Assembly: GCA_046598395.1 (NCBI GenBank) | Contig: JBKJIQ010000040.1 | Span: forward strand, 1-64,000 | Length of the DNA: 64,000 nt | Source: JAENVU01 sp046598395 | Lineage (GTDB): Bacteria; Actinomycetota; Acidimicrobiia; IMCC26256; JAENVU01 | Direction: 5' to 3' | In this document: positions 39,151-47,319 of the stretch, piece after piece | Position numbering within the stretch: the stretch's first letter is position 1 | How the letters are laid out: every line of letters begins with the position of its first letter | Notes under the pieces: generated by a model | What the model saw: only the letters and a program-made list of their open reading frames with translations | Database searches by the model: none | What the model was told of the DNA's origin: nothing | Program-made: the position numbers and the translations under genes

Positions 39151-39951
39151 GTGGCCAATGGCACCGGGAGCAATGGGAACAGCGACGGCATCGGCGTGAA
39201 GCTGAGCGCGCGCGCCAAGGAGATGGGCGACAAAGTCGGCAACTCCCAAGTTGTCACGTCCATCATTCGCCCCGGCTCCATCTTCCGGAAGGGCTACACC
39301 GATAGCCCGAGGAACCGCTCGTACGTGATCATGAACAGCGTGCTGTACCACCTCCACCCGGTGAAGGTGAAGCGCCACGCCGTGAAGGTCAGCTACACGC
39401 TGTGCCTCGGCGGGTTGTCGTTCTTCCTGTTCATCTTGCTCACCGTCACCGGCATCTTCTTGATGTTCTTCTACCGTCCCACCGAAGCCGCCGCCTGGAC
39501 CAACGTCCAGCAGCTCGAAACTGCAGTGTGGTTCGGATCACTGGTCCGAAACATGCACCGATGGGGAGCGCATCTCATGGTGCTCACGGTGTTCCTGCAC
39601 ATGAGTCGCGTCTTTTACCACGGCGCGTATAAGGCCCCTCGGGAGTTCAACTGGGTCATCGGCGTGGTGTTGTTGCTCCTGACGCTGATGCTCTCCTTCA
39701 CCGGCTACCTCCTCCCGTGGGACCAGCTTGCGCTCTGGGCGGTGACCGTCGGCACCAACATGATGGGCTACACGCCCGTCTTCGGTGGTCAGATGCGCTA
39801 CGCGCTCCTCGGCGCGAAGGAAATCTCCGGCGACACGTTGCTGCGTTGGTACACGCTGCACGTGCTGCTGCTGCCGTTCATCATCGTGATCTTCATGGCG
39901 ATTCACTTCTGGCGCGTCCGTAAGGATGGCGGCATCAGTGGACCGCTGTAG
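39151..39951 (+). CDS. Cytochrome b N-terminal subunit (b6-like)
   Basis: 266 residues; GTG start with GGAGAGG 6 nt upstream. Four transmembrane helices. The four heme-ligand histidines are spaced as in cytochrome b6: H-x13-H in HRWGAHLMVLTVFLH and H-x14-H in LHVLLLPFIIVIFMAIH. A Q-site-like GYLLPWDQLALWA follows helix C. It transfers electrons from menaquinol through two b hemes. It ends where the b6 subunit ends; the C-terminal part is a separate gene 19 bp downstream, unlike the single-chain cytochrome b of most actinobacteria. Confidence 0.95.
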   Translation: MANGTGSNGNSDGIGVKLSARAKEMGDKVGNSQVVTSIIRPGSIFRKGYTDSPRNRSYVIMNSVLYHLHPVKVKRHAVKVSYTLCLGGLSFFLFILLTVTGIFLMFFYRPTEAAAWTNVQQLETAVWFGSLVRNMHRWGAHLMVLTVFLHMSRVFYHGAYKAPREFNWVIGVVLLLLTLMLSFTGYLLPWDQLALWAVTVGTNMMGYTPVFGGQMRYALLGAKEISGDTLLRWYTLHVLLLPFIIVIFMAIHFWRVRKDGGISGPL

Positions 39952-39970
39952 GCCGGAGAGGAACTGACTC

Positions 39971-40804
39971 ATGGCTGAAGTCCCGGAACACCTACTCAAG
40001 CGCAGCGCCGAACGCCGCAAACAACTGGGCTTGCCCGGCGGTGAAGCAGCCGATGACGCCCCCGCGACCGACGTCCCTGCCGACGCGGGCGGCGAGACCC
40101 CGGCCGAGACGCCTGCGCCGATTGCCGCCAGCACCTCAGACGAGGGCGTCATCACCGAGGACAAGGGCGGTGTCCCGGCCCATCTGCTCGAGCGCTCTCG
40201 CAAGCGTAAGGAAGCCAAGGCCGGCGGCGCGGCCGCGGGTGGCGGAGTTGCCACCGCCACCGCCACCGCCGGTGCCCCGATCGCGGCACCGGTAGGTACC
40301 GGGCCGGGCGGACACACACAACGCCTACTGACCGTGGTGAAGTCCGGGTCGATTCAGCAAACTCGGGCCGAGGCGCAAGACAAGGTCCACACCTGGCCGC
40401 ATCTGCTCGTCGTGGAGTTCGCGGCCGCGCTGTCCATGATGGCGATGGTGCTCATCTTCTCGGCCATCGTGCGCGCCCCGCTCCTCGGGCTCGCCGATGT
40501 GAACCAGACGCCGAACCCGTCGAAGGCGCCGTGGTATTTCCTTGGCCTGCAGGAGCTGCTCACGATGTTCCACCCGATGGTCGCCGGTGTGACCATTCCG
40601 GGCATGGGACTGTTCCTGCTCATGATGGCTCCGTACGTTGATTCCAACCCGTCGAACAAGCCCGAAGACCGCAAGTTCGCGATCTCGCTGTTCACCATCT
40701 TTCTCATGTTCTGGGCTGTCCTTGTCATCATTGGATCGTTCTTCCGAGGGGCGGGTTTCAACTTCGTCTTCCCTTGGAACGACGGCATCTTCTTCGAGCT
40801 GTAA
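39971..40804 (+). CDS. Cytochrome b C-terminal subunit (subunit IV/PetD-like)
   Basis: 277 residues. The last 140 residues hold three helices and the Qo-site motif KAPWYFLGLQELL (PEWY-type, here APWY). The first 120 residues are an unusual Ala/Pro-rich cytoplasmic extension containing two copies of a short motif: PEHLLKRSAERRK at 4-16 and PAHLLERSRKRKE at 69-81. This extension is absent from classical subunit IV. It may dock a partner such as the ferredoxin (inference). Completes the split cytochrome b with the preceding gene. Confidence 0.92.
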   Translation: MAEVPEHLLKRSAERRKQLGLPGGEAADDAPATDVPADAGGETPAETPAPIAASTSDEGVITEDKGGVPAHLLERSRKRKEAKAGGAAAGGGVATATATAGAPIAAPVGTGPGGHTQRLLTVVKSGSIQQTRAEAQDKVHTWPHLLVVEFAAALSMMAMVLIFSAIVRAPLLGLADVNQTPNPSKAPWYFLGLQELLTMFHPMVAGVTIPGMGLFLLMMAPYVDSNPSNKPEDRKFAISLFTIFLMFWAVLVIIGSFFRGAGFNFVFPWNDGIFFEL

Positions 40805-40813
40805 GGATCACCC

Positions 40814-41668
40814 GTGAACACCGCGTTGCTCATCGGAATCCCGATCGTGATCCTCCTCGCGGCGATCACCGTCTTCGCCTCCGCGCGGCGGCGGTCCACC
40901 GACGCCGCGGGTCACACGACCGGGACGCTGACGGCCGAGACCAAGTCGAGTGACACCAGCCTCGCCACGATCGCCGATGACACGACCGCCGGCGATGCTC
41001 GGGCCCGCGCCGGAGAGACCCGCGACAACATCGGCGGTACCCCGGCCACGCGCGGTTCCACCGGCGTGGCCGAATACACCCCGGCCGAGTACGAAGAGAT
41101 TCAGGTCAGCCGGCGTCAGTTCTTCAACCGCGGCATCTTGGCCACGATGACCCTGAGCGTGAGCACCTTCGGCATTGCCGCGATCGCGTTCCTGTTCGCA
41201 AAGTCCTCTGGTGGTTTCGGTGGCAAGATCGACGCCGGCGCGAGCTTCGCCGACATCCAGGCCATCTGGGACGCCACCAAGGCGCCCTACTACGTGCCCG
41301 CCGCTCGTACGTACCTCCAGCCGTACCCGAAGGCCGACGTCGCCAGGGCCAAGAAGGTCGCTGAATACGCGCTTGTGGTCCCCGGCATGGAACAGGGCAT
41401 CGTTGCCATTTACCAGAAGTGCGTGCATCTGGGCTGTCGCGTTCCCTGGTGTCAGACCTCGCAATGGTTCGAGTGCCCGTGTCACGGTTCGAAGTACAGC
41501 CGGGTCGGCGAGAAGAAGGGTGGGCCCGCACCGCGCGGCCTCGACCATTGGATCGTGACCATTTCCGGCAGCAAGATCACCATCGACACCTCGGGTGTGG
41601 CCGTCACCGGCCCTCCGATCGGTACCGACACCACGAGCCAGGGTGCCGAAGGCCCCCCGTGCGTTTGA
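40814..41668 (+). CDS. Rieske 2Fe-2S protein
   Basis: 284 residues. GTG start. An N-terminal membrane helix (ALLIGIPIVILLAAITVFAS) is followed by a polar region and a second hydrophobic helix behind SRRQFFNRG, a twin-arginine-type motif. The Rieske cluster ligands are in CVHLGCRVPW and CPCHGSKYSR (2 Cys and 2 His, plus the disulfide cysteines). It takes electrons from menaquinol to the diheme cytochrome c encoded next. Two hydrophobic segments are more than in standard Rieske proteins but resemble actinobacterial QcrA. Confidence 0.95.
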   Translation: MNTALLIGIPIVILLAAITVFASARRRSTDAAGHTTGTLTAETKSSDTSLATIADDTTAGDARARAGETRDNIGGTPATRGSTGVAEYTPAEYEEIQVSRRQFFNRGILATMTLSVSTFGIAAIAFLFAKSSGGFGGKIDAGASFADIQAIWDATKAPYYVPAARTYLQPYPKADVARAKKVAEYALVVPGMEQGIVAIYQKCVHLGCRVPWCQTSQWFECPCHGSKYSRVGEKKGGPAPRGLDHWIVTISGSKITIDTSGVAVTGPPIGTDTTSQGAEGPPCV

Positions 41669-41714
41669 ACCACTTCTCGTCCTACCCGCATCCAGGAGCT
41701 CCGAAGAGGCAACT

Positions 41715-42947
41715 GTGACCCTGCGCACCCTCCTGATCCTCATCAATGTCGCCGCGGTCATCGTGATCCTGGTAGTCGTCGGCGCCAAGGTCCTCTCGGT
41801 TCGGCGCGAGCCGAACGAGAAGACTCCCGCAAACCAGACGCCGTTCTACGACGACAACGTCCTGGAGGACGGTCACCTCACCCGCGTACTGCGGTGGGCG
41901 CTGCTGTTCTCCACCATCGTTGCCGTGGTCCTTCCGCTCTACTGGCTGCTCGAGCCCAGCCGCCAAGACCAAGAGCAAATCGGGTTCGAGGAGCGGGCCA
42001 TCGAGCGGGGCGCCACGTTGTACGCCAACCCGTCGATGGAAGCGTTCAACAGCGCCAAGTCGCTGCAGTGCGCGAACTGCCACGGTGCCGACGGGAGCGG
42101 TGGCGCCAAGGACTTCGTCTTGACCCCGGAAGCGCAGGGTGATCCGAAGGCCGCGCCGGTATCCGAGATCTGGGCCGTCCCCTCCCTGAACGACGTGATG
42201 TACCGATACGTCGAGTGCACCTCCGCCGAAGTGACCACGAAGTCGGCAGGGTGCACGCGCGCAGAGCAGCAGATCACTCAGATCCTCATCTACGGCCGAC
42301 CGGGCAGTCCAATGCCGGCGTGGGGTGTAGCGGGTGGAGGTCCGAAGAACGACCAGGCGATCAGCGACCTCGTCGCCTATCTGAAGAGCATCCAGATCAG
42401 TCCGGCTGCTGCACAGGCCCAGGCCACGAAGAAGATCGCCGCCTTCAAGAAGTCCGTCAACGGCCAAGAAGACAAGGCCCGCACCGGCCTCGCCGCCGCG
42501 CAGGCCGGTCTCGCCGCTTCGAAGACCGACGCGCAGCGGTCCCTCTACCAAGGTCGCATCGACGCCTACACCACCGGCATCACGCGATCCCAGGAATACG
42601 CAGCCAGCGTGGCCAAGATGAGCAAGGGCGAGCTCCTCTTCAACACGCAGTGCGCCCGCTGTCATACCAAGGGTTGGTCGACCCTCGAACCGAGCAACGG
42701 ATTCGTCCCCATGCCCTCACCCACCGGCAGCGGCGCCTACGGTCCATCGCTGCGCGACGGTGCGACCACCGATCAGTTCCCGGGTGAACCGGGCGCCCGA
42801 AAGCAGTACGACTGGGTCTCCGAAGGCGTCGAAGCCAACAAGGGCTACGGCGTGCGCGGTATCTCATCGGGACGCATGGCGCACTTCGGCCAGATCCTCA
42901 CCAAGGCCCAAATCGAGGCCATCGTTGCGTTTGAGCGAAGCCTCTAG
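41715..42947 (+). CDS. Membrane-anchored diheme cytochrome c
   Basis: 410 residues from the GTG at 41715 (GAAGAGG 5 nt upstream). Two N-terminal membrane helices (residues 5-28 and 60-80), then a first cytochrome c domain with heme site C119-A-N-C-H123 and a second with C313-A-R-C-H317. Between them lies a helical, Ala/Lys-rich spacer (about 235-300). It accepts electrons from the Rieske centre and passes them onward; diheme c1-type subunits that wire bc directly to oxidase are typical of actinobacteria. Ten bp before the next gene. Confidence 0.95.
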   Translation: MTLRTLLILINVAAVIVILVVVGAKVLSVRREPNEKTPANQTPFYDDNVLEDGHLTRVLRWALLFSTIVAVVLPLYWLLEPSRQDQEQIGFEERAIERGATLYANPSMEAFNSAKSLQCANCHGADGSGGAKDFVLTPEAQGDPKAAPVSEIWAVPSLNDVMYRYVECTSAEVTTKSAGCTRAEQQITQILIYGRPGSPMPAWGVAGGGPKNDQAISDLVAYLKSIQISPAAAQAQATKKIAAFKKSVNGQEDKARTGLAAAQAGLAASKTDAQRSLYQGRIDAYTTGITRSQEYAASVAKMSKGELLFNTQCARCHTKGWSTLEPSNGFVPMPSPTGSGAYGPSLRDGATTDQFPGEPGARKQYDWVSEGVEANKGYGVRGISSGRMAHFGQILTKAQIEAIVAFERSL

Positions 42948-42956
42948 GAGCGGATC

Positions 42957-43853
42957 GTGCACGCATTGACCATCCTCGCCAACGAGGGCATCAAGAACCG
43001 CGACCTCTGGTACCCGACCATTCTCGGCGTGCTGGTCGTCATCTCCGCGGTCGCGCTGTTCTGTGGAACGCCGTATCTGCTCCTCGCCACCAACATGGGG
43101 AGCCGCCTCGGCTTCCTCATCGCTTCGGCCGGTCTGGCTGGTCTGATGCTGTTGCTCTCATTGCTCTGGCTCACCAACCCATCACCGGTCAACACCCTCA
43201 AGGGTCGCATCCCGCAATGGGTGGCCGTGGAGAAGATCGACACCGGAGATGTTGCGCGGTCGAAGATCCCCGCCGTCCAGAAAATCAACACCGAGGGTCG
43301 CGCCGCCAGCGAAGCCGACGTGACCAACCTCAAGGCATCGGTCGACACCAACCTGATTATCAACAAGAACGAGCTCACGGGCGAGAACCTGGCAGGTGCG
43401 GGCGGCAAGTTTGCGATCTACACCGATGCCACCGGCTATCTCGTCACCAAGAATCAGGTCACAGGTGGCGGCGAGATCTTCAGCCAGTTCAAGGTCTCGT
43501 TGGGCGACGGGTTCCCCTGGGTCCACGTGAGTCTCCACGATCCGTTGTACGCGGTGATCACCACGTGTAAGACCGACCCGGCGCTCTCCGTGAAGGAGGT
43601 GCCGTTCGGGGCAAAACCACCCGCACCGCAGTGTGCGGACGACACCCGCCAGATCATCGTCTTGGAGCGGGATCTCGGCTCATTGCGGGTACCGCCGTTC
43701 GTGGCGTTCCTGGCATCGGGACTGCTCCTCGGGCTCTGCTTGCTCTGTTTGCAGTGGCGGGAGAGGGATCTCCAAGACCAAGCCGCCAAAGTGGCGGATG
43801 AGGCCGAAGCCATCACCAAGGCCGCGGCCACCCGCGACCCCGAGACTGTCTGA
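42957..43853 (+). CDS. Membrane protein of the bc-type operon
   Basis: 298 residues; GTG start preceded by TAGGAGCGG. Helices at about 20-42 and 50-72, an outer domain of about 160 residues, and a C-terminal helix (LRVPPFVAFLASGLLLGLCLLCL) followed by a charged tail. The outer domain has two cysteines (TTCKTD and PQCADD). No known family; probably an accessory subunit of the complex. Between the diheme cytochrome and a small membrane protein, all on one strand. Confidence 0.82.
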   Translation: MHALTILANEGIKNRDLWYPTILGVLVVISAVALFCGTPYLLLATNMGSRLGFLIASAGLAGLMLLLSLLWLTNPSPVNTLKGRIPQWVAVEKIDTGDVARSKIPAVQKINTEGRAASEADVTNLKASVDTNLIINKNELTGENLAGAGGKFAIYTDATGYLVTKNQVTGGGEIFSQFKVSLGDGFPWVHVSLHDPLYAVITTCKTDPALSVKEVPFGAKPPAPQCADDTRQIIVLERDLGSLRVPPFVAFLASGLLLGLCLLCLQWRERDLQDQAAKVADEAEAITKAAATRDPETV

Positions 43854-43861
43854 GGAGTCTG

Positions 43862-44086
43862 GTGACGTTTCGCTTCGCCCCCACCGCTCGTACCTGGGTC
43901 ATCGCCGCGCTGCTCACGGTGGTGACCGCCGGGTGTAGCGACGGACAACTCGTCGACGCCGGCGGTGAAGGCGGCGGTGGCGGCCTCGCGTTCGTCCTCC
44001 TGGTCGTGTTCTTCTTCCTGTTCCTCGGCTCGCTGTTCTACATGGATCGCGTGCGCCAACGTCGCCAGGGCGACGGACCCGAGTAG
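43862..44086 (+). CDS. Small membrane protein/lipoprotein of the bc-type operon
   Basis: 74 residues. The signal-like first helix ends in VTAGC, a lipobox, so the mature protein would start at Cys25 and have one more membrane helix (LAFVLLVVFFFLFLGSLFYM). A poly-Gly stretch links the two. No family assigned. Starts 8 bp after the previous gene; a hairpin follows its stop directly. Confidence 0.75.
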   Translation: MTFRFAPTARTWVIAALLTVVTAGCSDGQLVDAGGEGGGGGLAFVLLVVFFFLFLGSLFYMDRVRQRRQGDGPE

Positions 44087-44108
44087 CTGGTGGTGCCAGC
44101 ACCACCAG
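44087..44108 (+). terminator. Hairpin at the end of the bc-type operon
   Basis: CTGGTGGTGC pairs with GCACCACCAG immediately after the stop codon of the preceding gene (9 bp stem with a 4-base loop). No T-run follows, so it may be a terminator without a U-tract or an mRNA 3' end stabiliser. Confidence 0.5.
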
Positions 44109-44201
44109 CTGGTTGCCTGCTCACACCCTTGTTCGGAACCGCCGCCCGTTGAAAGCTGCCCTGAGGACGGTCACCGGGCTGGTCTCTGGGAGGGGAAGAA
44201 C

Positions 44202-44996
44202 ATGGGTAATCGGTATCGGATTCGACGTGGGTTTATTGCTGGGGTGTGCGCGCTTGCGATCGGCGTGAGCGCGTGTAGTTCCGACGAAAAGAAGTCGTCG
44301 GAGAAGTCACGTACCACGACGAGTACCACGACTCATCCGAAGGTGAGTCCGGAGTTCCAGGCGTATTGCGACGCGGCCTGGAAGTTGGCCGGCCAGGACG
44401 GGTTCCCGACGGCGAAGCAGCTCCAGGTTCTCAAGGACAGCGCCCCGGCCGACATCAGTGCGCCGATCGATGTTGCGGCTCCGAAGTTGATCGCCGCAGG
44501 GTCCGACACGGTTGCGCAGTACAACGCGTTCGCAGCTGACGACGTGGAGGCTGCCATCGCCCAGATCAACGCGTGGGAGACCCAGAACTGCAAGATCCCC
44601 CACGACGAAGGACCCGGCGCCGGCGCAACCCGCGAGGTCGATCCGGCGGCGGCCCAGGTCGACGTTGCGATGTCCGAATACCAGTTCACGTTCGACGAGC
44701 CGGTCGCGGCTGGACCGACGTCTTTCGTGGCGACGAACAACGGTGCACAGGCCCACTTCATGGTGGTGGTGAAACTCGCCGAAGGAGTGACGCTGGCTGA
44801 GGCGTTGAAAAGCGAAGACGACAGCAAGACCGTGGGCCAGTGGTCTTCGGGCTTCGCGGCAGCGGGCGGTACGGACCACGAGGTACTCACCCTCGACTTG
44901 AAGCCCGGCACCTACGGGATGATGTGTTTCGTCTCCGACCCGGACGGGACACCCCACGCGATGAAGGGCATGGCGAACGAGTTCACCGTCACCTGA
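44202..44996 (+). CDS. Cupredoxin-like lipoprotein
   Basis: 264 residues; ATG at 44202 with GGAGGGG about 8 nt upstream. Lipobox GVSACSS anchors it to the membrane. Residues 55-150 form a helical region with two cysteines (YCDAAW and QNCKIP). The C-terminal 110 residues have a cupredoxin-like plan: VAMSEYQFTFDEPVAAGPTSFVATN at the start and LKPGTYGMMCFVSDPDGTPHAMKGM at the end, the latter carrying Cys, His and Met that could form a type I copper site. That would suit electron transfer next to the bc complex, but metal binding is inferred. Its 3' end overlaps the convergent hemL by 8 bp. Confidence 0.82.
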   Translation: MGNRYRIRRGFIAGVCALAIGVSACSSDEKKSSEKSRTTTSTTTHPKVSPEFQAYCDAAWKLAGQDGFPTAKQLQVLKDSAPADISAPIDVAAPKLIAAGSDTVAQYNAFAADDVEAAIAQINAWETQNCKIPHDEGPGAGATREVDPAAAQVDVAMSEYQFTFDEPVAAGPTSFVATNNGAQAHFMVVVKLAEGVTLAEALKSEDDSKTVGQWSSGFAAAGGTDHEVLTLDLKPGTYGMMCFVSDPDGTPHAMKGMANEFTVT

Positions 44997-46299
44997 TCGC
45001 TGTGCGCCTGCAGAGCCCGGCGGCGACCTCCGCGGCGACCTCCGCGGCGACCTCCGCGGCGAGTTCGACGGTGCGATTGATGATGTCGTCCGTGTGGGCA
45101 AGCGAAACGAAGGTGGTCTCGTAGCCGCTGGGAGCGAAATACACCCCACGGTCCAGCATGCCGTGGAAGAACCGGGCGTACCGCTCGTGATCGGCCTGTT
45201 GGGCCTGCGCGTAATCCGTGACCGGCGTGGGTGCGAAGAACAACCCGGCGAGCGTGGCCGCCTGTGTGACCTGCACGGGAAACTCGGCGGCGGCGAACGC
45301 AGCGCGTAGCCCAGCCACCAACATCGCGGTTTTACGTTCCAGCTCGTCGTAGGCAGCCTGGTCCAGCTGATGCAACGCCGCGAGTCCGGCGGCGGTCGCG
45401 AGTGGGTTTCCCGACAACGTGCCCGCCTGGTAGACCGGTCCCGACGGCGCGAGGTGATCCATCACCTCGGCCACACCCCCCACCGCGGCGAGCGGCAACC
45501 CACCCCCCAGCACCTTGCCGAAGATCGACAGGTCGGGGGTGATGCCAAATCGGTGCTGCGCACCACCGACACCGACCCGGAAACCGGTGATCACTTCGTC
45601 GAAGACGAGCAGCGCGCCCACACCCGCGGTGCGATTGCGGAGGTAATCAAGGAACCCCGGGGCGGGAGGAACCAGACCCATGTTCGCGGCGATCGGCTCC
45701 ACGAGCACCGCCGCGAAGTCGTGTTCGAGGAACGCCGCGTCGACCGCCGGGATGTCGTTGAACGGCACCACCACCGTGTCCGCTACCGCGCCGGGGGTGA
45801 CCCCCGCGGAGCCGGGGATCCCCAGGGTGGCCACACCGCTACCCGCGGCGACCAGCAACGAGTCGAGGTGGCCGTGGTAGCACCCGGCGAACTTGAGGAT
45901 CTTGGTCCGACCGGTTGCGCCGCGCGCGAGGCGCACCGCGGTCATCGCGGCCTCGGTGCCGCTGCTCACGAGTCGCACTTTTTCGATGCTGGTGACTCGA
46001 TCGCAGATCGCTTCCGCGAGTTCGACCTCGCGAGCCGTGGGCGCGCCAAATGACGTGCCGTCAGCGGCCGCCCGCTGCACCGCCTCGACGATGCGCGGAT
46101 CAGCGTGTCCGAGGATCGAGGCACCCCACGACTGCACGTAGTCGATGTAGTGATTGCCTTCGGTGTCCACCAGCTCCGCACCGTGCGCGGATGCCACGAA
46201 GAAGGGCGCACCACCGACCGCGTTGAACGCGCGCACCGGCGAGTTCACCCCGCCGGGAATACACGCGTTCGCGCGTGCCAGCAATGCATCGTCAGTCAT
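44989..46299 (-). CDS. hemL: Glutamate-1-semialdehyde 2,1-aminomutase
   Basis: 436 residues. Converts glutamate-1-semialdehyde to 5-aminolevulinate, the second step of the C5 heme route, with PLP. The PLP lysine is in SIFGKVLGGGLPLAAVGG; FNAVGGAPFF, GCYHGHLDSLLV and DEVITGFRVG are family blocks. ATG at 46297-46299 with GAGGAG upstream; an in-frame GTG/ATG-like extension to 46326 is rejected. The C-terminus ends in repeated EVAA residues from a 12-bp tandem repeat. Last gene of the heme cluster, 30 bp after hemB. Confidence 0.96.
   Translation of the reverse strand: MTDDALLARANACIPGGVNSPVRAFNAVGGAPFFVASAHGAELVDTEGNHYIDYVQSWGASILGHADPRIVEAVQRAAADGTSFGAPTAREVELAEAICDRVTSIEKVRLVSSGTEAAMTAVRLARGATGRTKILKFAGCYHGHLDSLLVAAGSGVATLGIPGSAGVTPGAVADTVVVPFNDIPAVDAAFLEHDFAAVLVEPIAANMGLVPPAPGFLDYLRNRTAGVGALLVFDEVITGFRVGVGGAQHRFGITPDLSIFGKVLGGGLPLAAVGGVAEVMDHLAPSGPVYQAGTLSGNPLATAAGLAALHQLDQAAYDELERKTAMLVAGLRAAFAAAEFPVQVTQAATLAGLFFAPTPVTDYAQAQQADHERYARFFHGMLDRGVYFAPSGYETTFVSLAHTDDIINRTVELAAEVAAEVAAEVAAGLCRRTAIR
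45021..45063 (-). repeat. 12-bp in-frame tandem repeat at the hemL 3' end
   Basis: Three perfect copies of CGGCGACCTCCG (45021-45032, 45033-45044, 45045-45056) plus part of a fourth. It encodes the AAEV repeat near the HemL C-terminus; absent from standard HemL. Confidence 0.85.
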
Positions 46300-46329
46300 G
46301 GCGCTCCTCTTGGCCCGGCCGGGCACCGT

Positions 46330-47310
46330 TCAGCGGTTCAGGGATTCAGCGATATCACGAGCAAAGTACGTGAGGATGAAATCGGCACCGGCGCGACGGA
46401 TCGCCAGGAGATGCTCGAGCGCAACCGCCTCGCCATCGATCCAACCGTTCGCGGCGGCGGCCTTGACCATCGCGTATTCGCCGCTCACGTGATACGCCGC
46501 CAACGGCAGATCGAAAGACTGGCGTAACGACGCGATCACATCGAGGTAAGCCAGCGCAGGTTTGACCATGATCATGTCGGCGCCTTCGGCCACATCGAGT
46601 GCAGCCTCATCCAGCGCTTCGCGTGCATTCGCCGGTTGCATCTGGTAGCCGCGCCGATCGCCAAACCCCGGCGCGCACTCGGCCGCTTCCCGAAACGGGC
46701 CGTACAGGGCAGACGCGTACTTCGCGGAGTACGCCAAGATCGCGGTGTCGGGGTGGTGGCTTGCATCGAGTGCGTCGCGCATCGCTCCCACCTGACCGTC
46801 CATCATTCCGCTCGGCGCGACCACATCCACGCCGGCATCGGCCTGCGCGACGGCAATCGCCGCGTACCGTTCGAGGGTCGCGTCGTTGTCGACCTCACCG
46901 TTGGCCATGAGCAAGCCGCAATGTCCGTGGTCGGTGTACTCATCGAGGCACGCGTCGGCCATGACCACGAGGTCATCGCCAATGTCGTCGCGCAGGTTAC
47001 GGATCGCGATCTGCACCACGCCGTCGACGGCGTCCGCGCTGCTACCTCGCGCATCTTTCGCCGCGGGAATCCCGAAGAGGATCACCGCCGGGATTCCGAG
47101 ATCGGCCAGTGCCCGCACCTCGGTGCGCACACTCTCCTGCGTGTGTTGCATGACCCCCGGCATCGAGACCACCGGCTGCGGTTCGCTGATGCCTTCCTTC
47201 ACGAACAGCGGCGCTACAAGATCGTCCACTCCGAGACGAGTTTCGGCAACCAGACGGCGCAACGCAGGGGTACGGCGCAGGCGACGCGGGCGTTGGACAG
47301 GGAAACTCAC
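46330..47310 (-). CDS. hemB: Delta-aminolevulinic acid dehydratase (porphobilinogen synthase)
   Basis: 326 residues. Condenses two 5-aminolevulinates to porphobilinogen. Schiff-base lysines are in AYSAKYASALYGPFR and MIMVKPALAYLD. The metal region reads ADACLDEYTDHGHCG, a mixed zinc-type site: two of the three zinc cysteines are present, the middle one replaced by Asp. GTG start; no ribosome site, but TAACAT (47317-47322, minus strand) lies 6 nt upstream, suggesting an extra leaderless promoter at the end of cobA-hemD. Gap to cobA-hemD is 9 bp. Confidence 0.96.
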   Translation of the reverse strand: MSFPVQRPRRLRRTPALRRLVAETRLGVDDLVAPLFVKEGISEPQPVVSMPGVMQHTQESVRTEVRALADLGIPAVILFGIPAAKDARGSSADAVDGVVQIAIRNLRDDIGDDLVVMADACLDEYTDHGHCGLLMANGEVDNDATLERYAAIAVAQADAGVDVVAPSGMMDGQVGAMRDALDASHHPDTAILAYSAKYASALYGPFREAAECAPGFGDRRGYQMQPANAREALDEAALDVAEGADMIMVKPALAYLDVIASLRQSFDLPLAAYHVSGEYAMVKAAAANGWIDGEAVALEHLLAIRRAGADFILTYFARDIAESLNR

Positions 47311-47319
47311 TGCTCGATG

